Below, piece after piece: positions 18,111 to 26,738 of a stretch of DNA of 64,000 bases; position 1 is the first letter of the stretch; each line of letters opens with the position of its first letter. The notes below the pieces were generated by a model. That model was not told the origin of the DNA and did not search any database. It saw nothing but the letters and a program-made list of their open reading frames with translations. The DNA comes from DB1 sp049323655. GTDB taxonomy: Bacteria; Desulfobacterota; Desulfobulbia; Desulfobulbales; SURF-16. The stretch covers positions 108,867 to 172,866 of the forward strand of contig JBMONO010000038.1 in NCBI GenBank assembly GCA_049323655.1, written 5' to 3'. The translations under genes were made by a program, and so were the position numbers.

Positions 18111-19555
18111 TCGCCGTCTTCCTTAAAGACATGCAGGAGAGCCGCAGCCAGCAGCGCGACCTCGTTATCGGCCACGGTCCGCATATCGAGCAGATAGCCG
18201 TCATCGACAATGCGACCGATGACCGGCGGTGCGCTGCTCCGCAATTTTCTTTCCAGATCGACGATCCGCAGGGAAAGCGGCCGCAGCACCACCGCCCGGC
18301 TCGGCAGATCCTGTTCCGGCATGGCGCCCCCCCCCACCCGGGAAAAGGTTGCCTCCGTCGTCACTTGACAACGGCCGGCCAGCTCGTTTTTGATGTGCCG
18401 CACCAGCCGCGCCGCCCGCCGGTCAACCTTCACCAACGGTTCGCCCATCATGACCAGGGTGGGGATGCGGGCCAGGGCCTCATCCTCGTCGGCGTAGAGG
18501 CGCAGAACCGCCTCCAGTCCGGCCAGGGTAAACTTGTCGATCCGCAGGGCACGGTTGAGGGGGTTTTTCTTGATATCGGCAATAACCTGACGCCGACCGA
18601 CGATCAAGCCGGCCTGGGGACCGCCGAGCAGCTTGTCGCCGCTGAAGGTGACGACATCGGCGCCGGCTCCCACCACCTCCTGCACCGTCGGTTCCTTTTG
18701 CAGGCCGAAGCGGGTCAGATCGACCAGACTGCCGCTGCCGAGATCCTCCATCACCGGCAGCCCGTGCCGCCGCCCGAGCTCCACCAGTTCAGGCAATCCC
18801 ACTTCGGAGGTAAAACCGATGATCCGGTAGTTACTCATGTGAACCTTGAGCAGCAACGCCGTCTCCTGGGTGATCGCCTGTTCATAGTCGCGCAGATGGG
18901 TGCGGTTGGTGGCGCCCACCTCGCGGAGGCGGGCGCCGCTTTTTTCCATGACCTCGGGGATGCGGAACGAGCCGCCGATCTCCACCAGCTGACCGCGGGA
19001 GACAACCACCTCGCGGCCCTTGGCCAGGGTATCGAGGCAGAGCAAAACAGCGGCGGCGTTATTGTTCACCACCAGCCCTGCCTCGGCCCCGGTCAACTCG
19101 CAGAGCAGCTCCTCCACCAGACTGTAACGGCTGCCGCGTTTGCCGGTGGCGAGGTCGAATTCGAGGTTGGCATAGCAGCCGCCCACCATGGCAAGGCTCG
19201 CCATCGCCTCGGGGGGCAAGAGGGAACGGCCCATATTGGTATGGATGATGACCCCGGTGGCGTTGATAACCCGGCGGAAAGTGGGGGTCATTTTCTCCCG
19301 CAAACGGACGGAAAATTTCGGCATCAACGCCTCCCGGGTCAGGGCGGTGGGCGCCGACAGCCGCCCCTGTAAAATCTCTTCGCGCTCTCGGGCCAGCACC
19401 TCCCGCACCGCCGCCTTGACAAAGCGGTCTGGGGCCGCAACCTCGCCGATCCAGCCGAGAAACTCATCAACCTTGGGAATCATGCGCAACAGCTCCTGTT
19501 GCGCCGCCTTCTCTTCCCTTTCTGTTGTCCGCCCGCCCATACCACCTCCGCGCAT
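18107..19555 (-). CDS. selA: L-seryl-tRNA(Sec) selenium transferase SelA
   Basis: PLP enzyme that converts seryl-tRNA(Sec) to selenocysteinyl-tRNA(Sec) using selenophosphate. The 482-residue length is normal. The PLP lysine is in TFSGDKLLGGPQAGLIVG; the N-terminal part has INATGVIIHTNMGRSLLP and NNNAAAVLLCL. Its presence means the organism decodes UGA as selenocysteine, relevant to the candidate selenoprotein at 50947-51159. A GGAGGT just before a second Met (residue 6) could mark the true start. It overlaps the downstream TPR gene by four bases. Confidence 0.95.
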   Translation of the reverse strand: MRGGGMGGRTTEREEKAAQQELLRMIPKVDEFLGWIGEVAAPDRFVKAAVREVLAREREEILQGRLSAPTALTREALMPKFSVRLREKMTPTFRRVINATGVIIHTNMGRSLLPPEAMASLAMVGGCYANLEFDLATGKRGSRYSLVEELLCELTGAEAGLVVNNNAAAVLLCLDTLAKGREVVVSRGQLVEIGGSFRIPEVMEKSGARLREVGATNRTHLRDYEQAITQETALLLKVHMSNYRIIGFTSEVGLPELVELGRRHGLPVMEDLGSGSLVDLTRFGLQKEPTVQEVVGAGADVVTFSGDKLLGGPQAGLIVGRRQVIADIKKNPLNRALRIDKFTLAGLEAVLRLYADEDEALARIPTLVMMGEPLVKVDRRAARLVRHIKNELAGRCQVTTEATFSRVGGGAMPEQDLPSRAVVLRPLSLRIVDLERKLRSSAPPVIGRIVDDGYLLDMRTVADNEVALLAAALLHVFKEDGE

Positions 19556-19777
19556 TACTCATATGCCGAACATATCCGCCGCTACTTTAACCGCAAAAAG
19601 AGAGGCAGAGCAAAATAATTTCAGGATCTGAGCGAAAAATTTGAGTTACATTGCACTGCTCGTCGGAATCGTGGCTTTTTCCGATTCCGACAAAAATCGC
19701 GGAAATAAAAACGATAGGAGTCACCAGAGCAGGCACGAACAAAAAACAAGAGAAGAAGAACGGGGAGAACAAAAAAA

Positions 19778-20161
19778 TCAGACGGCGAGAATCTTTTTGA
19801 CCGCTCCGAGCAGTTTGGCGGTGGTAAAGGGCTTGATCAGAAAATCAACCGGACCGTAGGCAGCCCCATACCTCTCGGTCGACGGCTTCAGATAGGCGGA
19901 CATAAAAAGCACGCGGGTGCCGGGATAGGAACGCCGGAAGGCAAGGGCCACATCCTCGCCGCGCATCTCCGGCATGACGACATCGGTCAGCAGCAGATCA
20001 ACAGCGCCCCTGGACATCTCGGCCAGCTCCAACCCCTTGCGGCCGCTGCTCGCGGTCAGGACATGGTAGCCCTCGGCCACCAGCATCGCCTCCACCAACC
20101 GCAGCATGTCCGGGTCATCATCGATGACGAGGATCCTCGACTGATCGCGTTTCTTTTTCAT
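19778..20161 (-). CDS. Single-domain response regulator (receiver)
   Basis: A 127-residue CheY-like receiver with no output domain. The acidic pocket IDDDPDM is at 13-19, the phospho-acceptor Asp at about residue 60 (LLLTDVVMPEM), the conserved Ser in LFMSAY and the Lys in FLIKPF. It is preceded by 81 bases after rppH and followed by a T-rich stretch. No kinase is adjacent; partner unknown. The gap 19556-19777 between selA and this gene holds nothing recognisable. Confidence 0.88.
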   Translation of the reverse strand: MKKKRDQSRILVIDDDPDMLRLVEAMLVAEGYHVLTASSGRKGLELAEMSRGAVDLLLTDVVMPEMRGEDVALAFRRSYPGTRVLFMSAYLKPSTERYGAAYGPVDFLIKPFTTAKLLGAVKKILAV

Positions 20162-20242
20162 GTTTTTTTTATCTCACGGGCTGACATGACGCTCTGATAC
20201 CATGAACCGCAAGATATTTCCGCAAAAATCGCGCCCGCCCCT

Positions 20243-20734
20243 TTACCGCCCCTTTTCCGACCCAGCCTCAAGAAACGGCCCGAAGCACTCCAGCAGCCGG
20301 CGATAAAGGGGCCGGCGAAACTCGACGGTGGCGGCAATGAGCTCCGGCCAGCTCATCCACTGCCAGGCGGTGAATTCCTGACTATCGCACAAATTAATCC
20401 TTCCTTCATCGAGCAGCCGGAAAAGATACCAGTACTGGACCTGGCCGCGCCCGAACTTCCTGCGCCGCAACGGGACCGGCAATTCATAGGCCAGCGGTTC
20501 GGGGTGGGCGGCAAGCAAAACCAAGGCGTCAGCACCAATGCCGGTCTCCTCCCACACCTCCCGGAGTACGGCCTGATCCGGTTCCTCGCCGGCATCAAGC
20601 CCCCCCTGCGGCAACTGCCAGACGCCGGGCCTGCCGGTCCGCTCAAAGGTCAGCACCCTCCCCTCGCCATCCGTGATGGCAGCCCCTACCCCTGCCCGGA
20701 AATACTCGTCCGGGGTCAGGTCTTGAAATACCAT
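20243..20734 (-). CDS. rppH: RNA pyrophosphohydrolase RppH (Nudix)
   Basis: Removes pyrophosphate from the 5' end of mRNAs to start decay, and may hydrolyse dinucleoside polyphosphates. The Nudix box GGLDAGEEPDQAVLREVWEE fits the family exactly, and the flanking QLPQGG and FKRPLY-like C-terminal segments match RppH. The start MVFQDL at 20734 has GAGG upstream. A copy of the RAYT-linked motif GGGGTCAGGTCTTG lies at the first codons (about 20713-20726). Confidence 0.85.
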   Translation of the reverse strand: MVFQDLTPDEYFRAGVGAAITDGEGRVLTFERTGRPGVWQLPQGGLDAGEEPDQAVLREVWEETGIGADALVLLAAHPEPLAYELPVPLRRRKFGRGQVQYWYLFRLLDEGRINLCDSQEFTAWQWMSWPELIAATVEFRRPLYRRLLECFGPFLEAGSEKGR

Positions 20735-20796
20735 ATTTTTTCCCTCGCACACTCATGAATAAGCGGCATTTTCTTCCAGACCAGACTCCAGGGTAT

Positions 20797-22677
20797 TCAC
20801 CGCGCAGTGTCGCCGCACCAGTCGCGCCAGATTTTCCGATAGAAAATCTCGATCTTCTCGGCAAATTCCCCGGCGTCGCAGAGTGACGAATTCGCCATCG
20901 TTGCCCGCAGTTGCTGCCGATCCGGGATAGGGGCAATGGTGCCACCGGCAAGCTGCACCGCCTTTTCCACATAATCTCCCGGCGTCGTGGCCAGCAGCGA
21001 CCGTTCCAGTCCCAGGGCATGGAGGATGCTGGCGCCCACCCGGCCCGCATGACTTTGCCCGGCCAATGCAACAACAGGAACCCCCATCCACAATGCCTCG
21101 CATGTCGTCGTCGTACCATTATAGGGGAAGGGATCAAGGGCGATATCCACCTCACCGTAAAGCTGGAGATGCTCGGACATAGAACGGGTGGCGGGCAGCA
21201 CTTTGACCCGCGCGGCCGCGACGCCGAACCTGCCAAACAGATCCCGATAGTGTTGCGCCGTCGGCTCGTCGACAAACGGCTTTCCTTTCAGCAACAACAG
21301 GGAGCCAGGAACAGCATCGAGAATTGCCGCCCAGCAGGCGGCAACCGCATCATTGATTTTTGCCGGATTGTTGAAAGAGGCAAAGGTGATAAAACCGTTC
21401 CTGGAAAAAGGCGCAGGCTGGACAGCGGGAGCGGGCTCCAACGGCGCATAGCAGAGAAAGCAGCCGGGCAGACGAAACAGTTTTTCACTGTAGAACGAAT
21501 CTCCATCCGGATCGGCGATGTGATCAGTCAGCCGGAAATCGATAATCGGGATGCCGGTGGTAGAGGGATAACCAAGCCAGCTTACCTGCAGGGGCGCAGG
21601 CCGGCGGCAGAAGACCGGCAGCCTGTTGCCCGCCGTATGGCCGGAGAGATCGACCAGAATATCGATACGATCGGCCCGGATCAATTCGCAGAATTGCTCG
21701 TCGTTTTGCCCGAAAACCGACCGCCAGTGCGTCGCTGTCCGGCGGATCCGTTCGGTAATATCGTCCGGACGCTCGACATTGGCATAACAGTACGTGACGA
21801 TTTTTTGCCGGTCATGGGCAGCGAGCAGGGGCAGCAAGAACGAGCTTACCGAATGGCGGCGCAGATCGGCCGACACATAGCCGATCCGCAGGGGCCGTTC
21901 AGGATCCGGGTCATTGGGGAATGCCCCGCCCACCTGGCCTCTTTTCCCATGTATTTCCCACCAGGAGCGCGCCCGCCTCGCCATTTCGGGGCCGGTCAGC
22001 TCAGGGGAATAGTTCAGGGTCATCAGCAGATTGCTGTGCGCGCTGGCAAAGCCGGGACGACAGGAGAGCGCCCTCTCATAGGACGCCACGGCCTCGCTGA
22101 TCCTGCCCTGCTTGGCCAAGGTATTGCCAAGATTACTCCAGGCCTCGGCGTAGGAGAGAGACAGGCGAACCGCCTCCTCGAAACAGCCTTTCGCCGTTGC
22201 CAAACGACCGGCGCGCAGATGGACGAGGCCGAGATTGTTGTGGATCTGCGGGTCGACCGGCCGCAGTTGCAAGGCCTTTGTCAGGGCCGCGGCCGCCTCC
22301 GCCTCGCGCCCCATGGCCAGCAGGGCATTGCCAAGATTGTTCAATGCCTGCACGCTGCCGGGATTGGCGCGCAGCGCAGTGGTCAGCGCCGTGATCGCCT
22401 CCGCAAAGCGTCCCAGCGCCATCAGGGTCACCCCGTAATTGACGAGATAGACAGACTCCGTGGGTTTGCGCGCCAGGGCTGCCTCGATGAACTGCAGGCC
22501 GCGTTCCGCTCGGCCCTGTTGACAATAGAGGGCCCCCAGCAGGTTATTGCAATCCGGATCGTCCGGTTGGCCGCGCAGTATTTCCAGATAGATCGCTTCC
22601 GCCACTTGCAGACGACCCGCCTGATGATGGGCGATGGCACGGTCAAGAGAGGCGGCTGTATCGGGGGATTGATTCAT
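20797..22677 (-). CDS. TPR / GT41 (SPINDLY/OGT-like) glycosyltransferase
   Basis: A 626-residue protein with about six N-terminal TPR repeats (residues 8-225), then the two-part GT41 catalytic region: RIGYVSADLRRHSVSSF, DILVDLSGHTAGNRL, WLGYPSTTGIPIIDFR, then the C-terminal half with FITFASFNNPAKIND and DIALDPFPYNGTTTTCEALW. The family transfers GlcNAc or fucose to Ser/Thr of proteins. In bacteria some members modify surface proteins, but no adhesin gene is adjacent here. Substrate unknown. Confidence 0.9.
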   Translation of the reverse strand: MNQSPDTAASLDRAIAHHQAGRLQVAEAIYLEILRGQPDDPDCNNLLGALYCQQGRAERGLQFIEAALARKPTESVYLVNYGVTLMALGRFAEAITALTTALRANPGSVQALNNLGNALLAMGREAEAAAALTKALQLRPVDPQIHNNLGLVHLRAGRLATAKGCFEEAVRLSLSYAEAWSNLGNTLAKQGRISEAVASYERALSCRPGFASAHSNLLMTLNYSPELTGPEMARRARSWWEIHGKRGQVGGAFPNDPDPERPLRIGYVSADLRRHSVSSFLLPLLAAHDRQKIVTYCYANVERPDDITERIRRTATHWRSVFGQNDEQFCELIRADRIDILVDLSGHTAGNRLPVFCRRPAPLQVSWLGYPSTTGIPIIDFRLTDHIADPDGDSFYSEKLFRLPGCFLCYAPLEPAPAVQPAPFSRNGFITFASFNNPAKINDAVAACWAAILDAVPGSLLLLKGKPFVDEPTAQHYRDLFGRFGVAAARVKVLPATRSMSEHLQLYGEVDIALDPFPYNGTTTTCEALWMGVPVVALAGQSHAGRVGASILHALGLERSLLATTPGDYVEKAVQLAGGTIAPIPDRQQLRATMANSSLCDAGEFAEKIEIFYRKIWRDWCGDTAR

Positions 22678-22835
22678 GCGATTCCTTGCTGGGGCAGAGC
22701 AACCGGCATCCTCAGACCAGGTCTGCCGGAGGTGCCGTTTTCACGAGCAAGCGCCGGTACCCCGGCAAAGCAAGGCAGGGTCGACAGGGGCAAAACGCCC
22801 CCTCATCCAATCGGCAATCGGCAGCCCCATGGCTC

Positions 22836-23702
22836 CTATTTCCTGACCCTGCCCACCGCCCTGCTCACCGTGGTGTAATGAAGGTGGAGATGCGCCCCGA
22901 TCTCTTTCAGGGTATAGCCGTACCGGACATGGGCGATTTCCATCTGCCGGTTCCGCACCGTCTTGTCTTTGATCGACTCCGGGTCAAAGAGCGCGGCCAG
23001 GGAAGGACGGCCGAAAAAGCGCTGGGACCGGGGAATTTCCCCGATTTCCCGCGCCTCGTCAAGCCGTTCGCGGATCTCGCCGACAAAATCCTCGCCGCCA
23101 AAGGCAAGTTGAGCCTCCACCTTTGCCCACGGTGCCTCGCCGTCTGTCCTCATGCCCTCGGCAACAAAACGGACATAGCGGGTCCGCGCCGCCTTTTTTG
23201 TCCGGGCAAACTGGGACAGCACCCATTGGGTGCGCAGGAACTCGGGGGCTGCGACCAGTCCGGCGGTTGCCTGATAGCTGCTCCAGGGCCAGGCAGACGG
23301 CTCCGCCACCAGCCCGGCCCGCACCGGATTAAGCACGATATAGCGGCACAGTTCGAGGAGATGCCCGTTTTTTTCAACCAGCAGCGCCTTGTAGCGCCCC
23401 TGCAGGAGATGGCCGACTCGATCATGCCGCCGGTTGAAGCGCTGGGTGTAGACGCCGTTGAGCTGACGCATGCCAAGGGACAGATTCGCCTCCGGCGTCT
23501 CCAGCAGCAGGTGGTAGTGGTTGTCCATCAGGCAATAGCCATGACAGAGCCAGTTGCAGCGCTCGACAACCAAGGCCAGGATCGTGAGAAACCCCTGGCG
23601 GTCGCCGTCATCGATAAAGATGTCCTGGCGGGCGTTGCCCCGGGAGGAGATATGATACACTGCTCCCGGATATTCTATGCGGAGTGGTCGCGCCATCAAC
23701 AC
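22836..23702 (-). mobile_element. REP-associated tyrosine transposase (RAYT, Y1_Tnp)
   Basis: A 288-residue protein of the IS200/IS605-like single-strand transposase family, RAYT branch. It starts MARPLRIEYPGAVYHISSRG, has the HUH metal site in MDNHYHLLLETPEANLSLGM, and the tyrosine region LNGVYTQRFNRRHDRVGHLLQGRYKA. A C-terminal helix-turn-helix (YTLKEIGAHLHLHYTTVSRA) is added, as in many RAYTs. RAYTs are thought to spread REP palindromes. Copies of GACCTGACCCC-type motifs and REP-like palindromes occur through the adjacent island. Confidence 0.88.
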
Positions 23703-23729
23703 AGCATGCCATATTTTTTCTTACACAGC

Positions 23730-23747
23730 AAGACCTGACCCCAAATT
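23730..23747 (+). repeat. RAYT-linked motif upstream of the transposase
   Basis: The motif aagacctgacccc occurs just upstream of the RAYT start. Related copies lie at about 20713-20726 (inverted), 25165-25220 (two in tandem) and 25909-25923. Recurrence next to the transposase gene suggests a recognition or regulatory sequence for it. Confidence 0.5.
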
Positions 23748-23874
23748 TTTGCGTACGTAAAAAAGATGAAAAATGAGCCCTGATATGCTACATACTATTT
23801 ATCTACCATGGAGCCGGGCAGGAGAAAATCCAATATACTGTCCCCGAATTTATCCCTACTGGAGGAGCTCACCC

Positions 23875-24060
23875 ATGCAAACGGTAAAGGAAAAAATAAC
23901 GGAAATTCTCATGTCCCAACCGGATGACGCCACCTATGAAGAGATCATGCGGGAACTCGCCTTTGAAAGAATGATCGAACGGGGGCTCAATGACGCCCGA
24001 TCCGGACGGGTGATCGCCGATGAAGAACTGGCGCACCGGATTCGCACATGGCAAAGCTGA
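23875..24060 (+). CDS. ParD-like antitoxin
   Basis: A 61-residue acidic protein (MQTVKEKITEILMSQPDDATYEEIMRELAF...) with an internal ATG start at 23875 after GGAGGAGC. Its coding end overlaps the start of the downstream toxin by 13 bases. Short antitoxins of this style, with the YEEIMREL helix, commonly precede ParE/RelE toxins. Expected to bind and neutralise the toxin and repress the pair. Confidence 0.7.
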   Translation: MQTVKEKITEILMSQPDDATYEEIMRELAFERMIERGLNDARSGRVIADEELAHRIRTWQS

Positions 24061-24344
24061 GATGGACCACGGAAGCCGAGCGATGGCTGCAGGATATCCA
24101 TGACTACATCGCCGGCGACAATCCCGTTGCCGCGCAAAAGGTGATTGCCGGCATCTACGGCAAAGCACAGATGCTGCGGGAGTACCCAGAGCTTGGTCAC
24201 AAATACCGCTCAGAGCAGGAAGGTGACATACGAGTCCTGCTTTATGGCCATTACCGGATCGCGCACCTGATACGGCATGAAGGAGTGATCGATATTTTAG
24301 GTGTCTTTCATGGCGCCTTGGACATCAGGCGATATCTCCCCTGA
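24048..24344 (+). CDS. ParE/RelE-family toxin
   Basis: A 98-residue basic protein of the ParE/RelE superfamily. It begins MAKLRWTTEAERWLQDIHDYIAGDN, with REYPELGHKYR and the closing strands IRVLLYGHYRIAHLI and ILGVFHGALDIRRYL typical of plasmid-stabilisation type toxins. The target (gyrase for ParE, ribosome-bound mRNA for RelE) cannot be told from sequence. It sits between the RAYT and the first DGR target gene. Confidence 0.85.
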   Translation: MAKLRWTTEAERWLQDIHDYIAGDNPVAAQKVIAGIYGKAQMLREYPELGHKYRSEQEGDIRVLLYGHYRIAHLIRHEGVIDILGVFHGALDIRRYLP

Positions 24345-24458
24345 CTCTGGACAAATCCAGAACATACCCCACTCCTTCACTTTACCTGCCTGCCCAACCC
24401 GCCAGCCTTAACCAATCCAACCCACCCCGCCAAAGAACCAAATAACCAAATCCCCAAC

Positions 24459-24593
24459 TCACTGTCCGTCGCGAACGCACCGCACGTAGTAGCTGTAGTT
24501 CTTACCGTAGCCGTAGACGTAGCCATAGAGGAAGCTGACGCCCCACGCGTTGATCGGATAGTTGGCGCTGGTGGACGACGACCAATAGGTGGA
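24459..24593 (-). repeat. DGR variable repeat 1 (VR1)
   Basis: A 135-base copy of the template repeat at 29040-29174. Reading both in frame, every mismatch I find is at a TR adenine. The 18 TR asparagine codons become S,N,Y,I,N,G,S,L,Y,Y,Y,G,Y,G,N,Y,S,Y. The 3' end is the constant GTGCGGTGCGTTCGCGACGG followed by CAG TGA, where the TR has AAG TGA. Confidence 0.95.
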
Positions 24594-24815
24594 CGTGTTT
24601 TTGCCAGGAAAGGCCGCCGGATCAATGGCCGGGTTGTAACGGCTGTCATCGGTGAGGGATTCCAGCTCCTTGACATTGGGCTGCCGCCAGTCATCATAGC
24701 CACCCTCGGGCAGCTCCAGGGATTCGCAATAGGCCAGGGCCGCGGCCCTGGTGCGGGTAGTGTTGTTGTTGTCCTCCTCCTGCTGCCACATCAGGCCGGT
24801 GGCGTTGTCGGTCAC
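24459..24815 (-). pseudogene. DGR target gene 1 (DUF1566), 5' end decayed
   Basis: Encodes the DUF1566 (Lcl-type, C-type-lectin-like) domain MTDNATGLMWQQEEDN... through the variable repeat to YVRCVRDGQ. It is very similar to DGR target 2. Compared with target 2 it lacks an in-frame signal peptide. Upstream, a signal-like stretch (IAALLLDAAPALA) is still readable but in another frame, separated by a run of eight C on the coding strand at about 24830-24837 (eight G on the plus strand) and with no start codon. Only a GTG at 24815 opens the frame. It is either a decayed target or one switched off by slippage in the homopolymer. The VR itself is intact and distinct from the other two. Confidence 0.75.
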
Positions 24816-25294
24816 CGTGCCGTCGCCGTGGGGGGGGTAAAACGCTGGCCAGGGCGGGAGCGGCGTCCAGCAACAGGGCGGCGATGGAACGCCATCAGGT
24901 CAGCGAGATTTTTTCCTATGACAAAAAGCATCTCGCCAGGATACCGGCCATCCAGCACAGCGAGCCGTAACGAAAAAAAAGCAATGCCATCGGGTTTACT
25001 GCCCATGTCCTAACCCGAGCAGCCACTTCTTTGCAGTTAAGCCTGAAGGTCGGGTCACGCTGCACCGACTCGACAGACCGCTTTGCAATGAAGTATGGTG
25101 CCCCCGAATTACCTTCGGGTATTCTATGCGGAGTGATCGCGCCATGCCATGTTTTTCCTGATATATCAAGACCTGACCCCGTTATTTTCCTGATATATCA
25201 AGACCTGACCCCGTTATTTTCATTGACGCCAATCATTTCTTCCCATAACATAAAAAGAGACTGTGCGCATTACCCATCTGGAGGTGAAAGGCTC
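24816..25294. other. Non-coding stretch between DGR target 1 and hicBA
   Basis: Contains the frameshifted signal-peptide relic of target 1 (24850-24890), the G8 tract, and, at 25165-25220, two tandem copies of a 31-base unit with core atatatcaagacctgacccc and the RAYT-linked motif. No complete gene was seen. A weak open frame at 24812-25006 looks like a shadow of the relic. Confidence 0.5.
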
Positions 25295-25525
25295 ATGGAA
25301 AAAATCATCAATATCCACGTGGAAAAACTGCCGGAAGGGGTCTATCTCGCCACTTCTGAAGATATCCCCGGTCTGGTGGCTCAAGGCCGGACAGTGACCG
25401 AAACCATGGAAATTGCCCGTGATGTCGCTCGAAAAATTCTGGAGGCGCAGGCGGAGAGACGGAATAACCCGGCCTTGCCCGTCATTGGCGATTCATTTGA
25501 TTGCGCCTTGGTGATCGGTGCGTAA
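25295..25525 (+). CDS. hicB: HicB-family antitoxin
   Basis: A 76-residue protein with the partial RNase H-like HicB fold: MEKIINIHVEKLPEGVYLATSEDIPGLVAQGRTVTE. The ATG at 25295 follows GGAGGTG. Its stop and the hicA start overlap as TAATG. HicB masks HicA and can act as a co-repressor; no DNA-binding extension is visible in this short form. Confidence 0.85.
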   Translation: MEKIINIHVEKLPEGVYLATSEDIPGLVAQGRTVTETMEIARDVARKILEAQAERRNNPALPVIGDSFDCALVIGA

Positions 25526-25743
25526 TGGGACGGCTCTCCGGATTCCGGTACCGGGAAATAGCCAAGCGGCTCAAGGCTTTTGGGTTCGCCTTTGACCGCC
25601 AGGCAGCCGGAAGTCATGAAATCTGGCACAATGAGCAAACGGGCAGATACACCACAATCCCCAATCATCCCGGAGACATGCCGGAAGGCACTCTCCGGGC
25701 CATTCTTCAACAAGCAGACATCTTTCCTGACGACTTCCTGTAA
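25525..25743 (+). CDS. hicA: HicA-family mRNA interferase toxin
   Basis: A 72-residue double-stranded-RNA-binding-fold toxin. The sequence REIAKRLKAFGFAFDRQAAG, then SHEIWHN with the catalytic His, and TIPNHPGDMPEGTLRAILQQ are typical of HicA. It is translationally coupled to hicB. The pair lies between DGR targets 1 and 2. Confidence 0.88.
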   Translation: MGRLSGFRYREIAKRLKAFGFAFDRQAAGSHEIWHNEQTGRYTTIPNHPGDMPEGTLRAILQQADIFPDDFL

Positions 25744-25799
25744 AAGAAGTAGGGGCGGCGGAGGTCTGAAGTGCTCGGGATTCAGCCGCGCCCCTCCAG

Positions 25800-25858
25800 C
25801 GCGGCACCCGACCAACCAGACCAACCGACCAACCCGACCAAATTACCAAATCACCCAA
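25800..25858. repeat. Nonamer array next to the VR relic
   Basis: Short array of GACCAACCN-type nonamers followed by the shared ACCAAATTACCAAATCACCC segment. The same arrangement occurs beside VR2 and VR3. Here it flanks only a VR fragment, so a whole target gene probably once stood here. Confidence 0.6.
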
Positions 25859-25866
25859 TCCCCAAC

Positions 25867-25897
25867 TCACTGTCCGTCGCGATCGCACCGCACGTAG
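25867..25897 (-). repeat. Relic of a further DGR variable repeat
   Basis: On the minus strand TACGTGCGGTGCGATCGC, then GACGGACAGTGA, reproduces the last ten codons and stop of the VRs with one change (GTT to GAT). The rest of the VR and its gene are absent; RAYT-linked motif sequence follows immediately. This is a remnant of a lost fourth target. Confidence 0.75.
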
Positions 25898-25958
25898 ATT
25901 GTTATTTCTCAAGACCTGACCCCTATTCGCGAATTGCTTCGGAATTGCCTTTTCGGGA

Positions 25959-26330
25959 TTATATGAGCATTTCGATATCAATGCCGAGCTCCCCGGCAAT
26001 TGCTTTCAGCGTGTCGATGGTCGGGTTTCTTCTCCCCTTCTCGATCTGTGAAAGGTAGGCTGAACTGATACCAGCTTTTTTTGCCAGCTCGCTCATTTTG
26101 ATTTGTTTATGTTCCCGCCAGGCCCGTATCGGGCTCATCCCGTCAAGAATGGCAAAGGTAACTTCCCCCGGCACGGTTGTTTCCGCCCCTTCCCGCAGAG
26201 CCTGCACGCCCTCTTCCAGATCTTTCCTGTCTTCCGCGTCGTCGAGCGCCTCCCGGAGTTTTTGATACTCCCGGAAAGGGACAACAGCCCATTCGGGTTT
26301 TCCGTTCTTTTCTATAATCTGCACATTCAT
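25959..26330 (-). CDS. Antitoxin with Phd-like N-terminus and Xre-type HTH
   Basis: A 123-residue protein starting MNVQIIEKNGKPEWAVVPF (ATG 26330). The N-terminal part resembles a Phd/YefM-like dimerisation region (VVPFREYQKLREALDDAED). The C-terminal part is a Cro/C1 helix-turn-helix (KMSELAKKAGISSAYLSQIE). It follows and overlaps the relE stop as ATGA, the reversed toxin-first order found in HigBA-like modules. Expected to neutralise the toxin and repress the operon. Confidence 0.8.
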   Translation of the reverse strand: MNVQIIEKNGKPEWAVVPFREYQKLREALDDAEDRKDLEEGVQALREGAETTVPGEVTFAILDGMSPIRAWREHKQIKMSELAKKAGISSAYLSQIEKGRRNPTIDTLKAIAGELGIDIEMLI

Positions 26331-26581
26331 TTGTAAACCTCCCCGCGGGTTTTCACGCTGATGACGAGGATGACGCATTCATTGTCATGCACGGTGTAGA
26401 CTATTCTCCAGTCGCCGACACGCAGCCTGTAGCCAGGATGATTGGTCAGTTTTTTCACGTTGCGCATCGAATGAGGATTGCCGGCGAGTTCCTTGATTTT
26501 CGTCGCGATCGTCAACGCGATATTGCGCGGCATCCGGCGCAGAACCTTATCCGCATTTTTACTGAACGCTATTTTGTACAT
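26327..26581 (-). CDS. RelE/HigB-family toxin
   Basis: An 84-residue RelE-fold toxin: MYKIAFSKNADKVLRRMPRN, then KIKELAGNPHSMRNVKKL, NHPGYRLRVGDWRIVYTV and the closing strand VILVISVKTRGEVYK. The R..D.R.VY pattern matches ribosome-dependent mRNA interferases. First gene of a two-gene operon with the HTH antitoxin. Confidence 0.87.
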   Translation of the reverse strand: MYKIAFSKNADKVLRRMPRNIALTIATKIKELAGNPHSMRNVKKLTNHPGYRLRVGDWRIVYTVHDNECVILVISVKTRGEVYK

Positions 26582-26644
26582 GCAGATATCTTAACTACAT
26601 GTTACAAAAAAAACAAGGCGAAAGAGCACGCCGGCCCGCCCAGC

Positions 26645-26738
26645 GCGGCAACCGACCAATCAGACCAACCCGACCAACCTGACCAACCCGACCAATCAGA
26701 CCAATCAGACCAAATTACCAAATAACCCAATCCCCAAC
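26645..26738. repeat. Nonamer array downstream of DGR target 2
   Basis: Tandem nine-base units of the form GACCAATCA/GACCAACCC/GACCAACCT (about seven units, 26652-26714) followed by ACCAAATAACCCAATCCCCA directly against the target stop codon. The same combination lies beside VR3, the VR relic and, without the second part, the RT gene. Confidence 0.8.

Noticed and set aside
24812..25006. Small minus-strand ORF over the signal relic of DGR target 1
   Set aside because: Its product does not resemble a signal peptide or any family; it reads the relic in the wrong frame.
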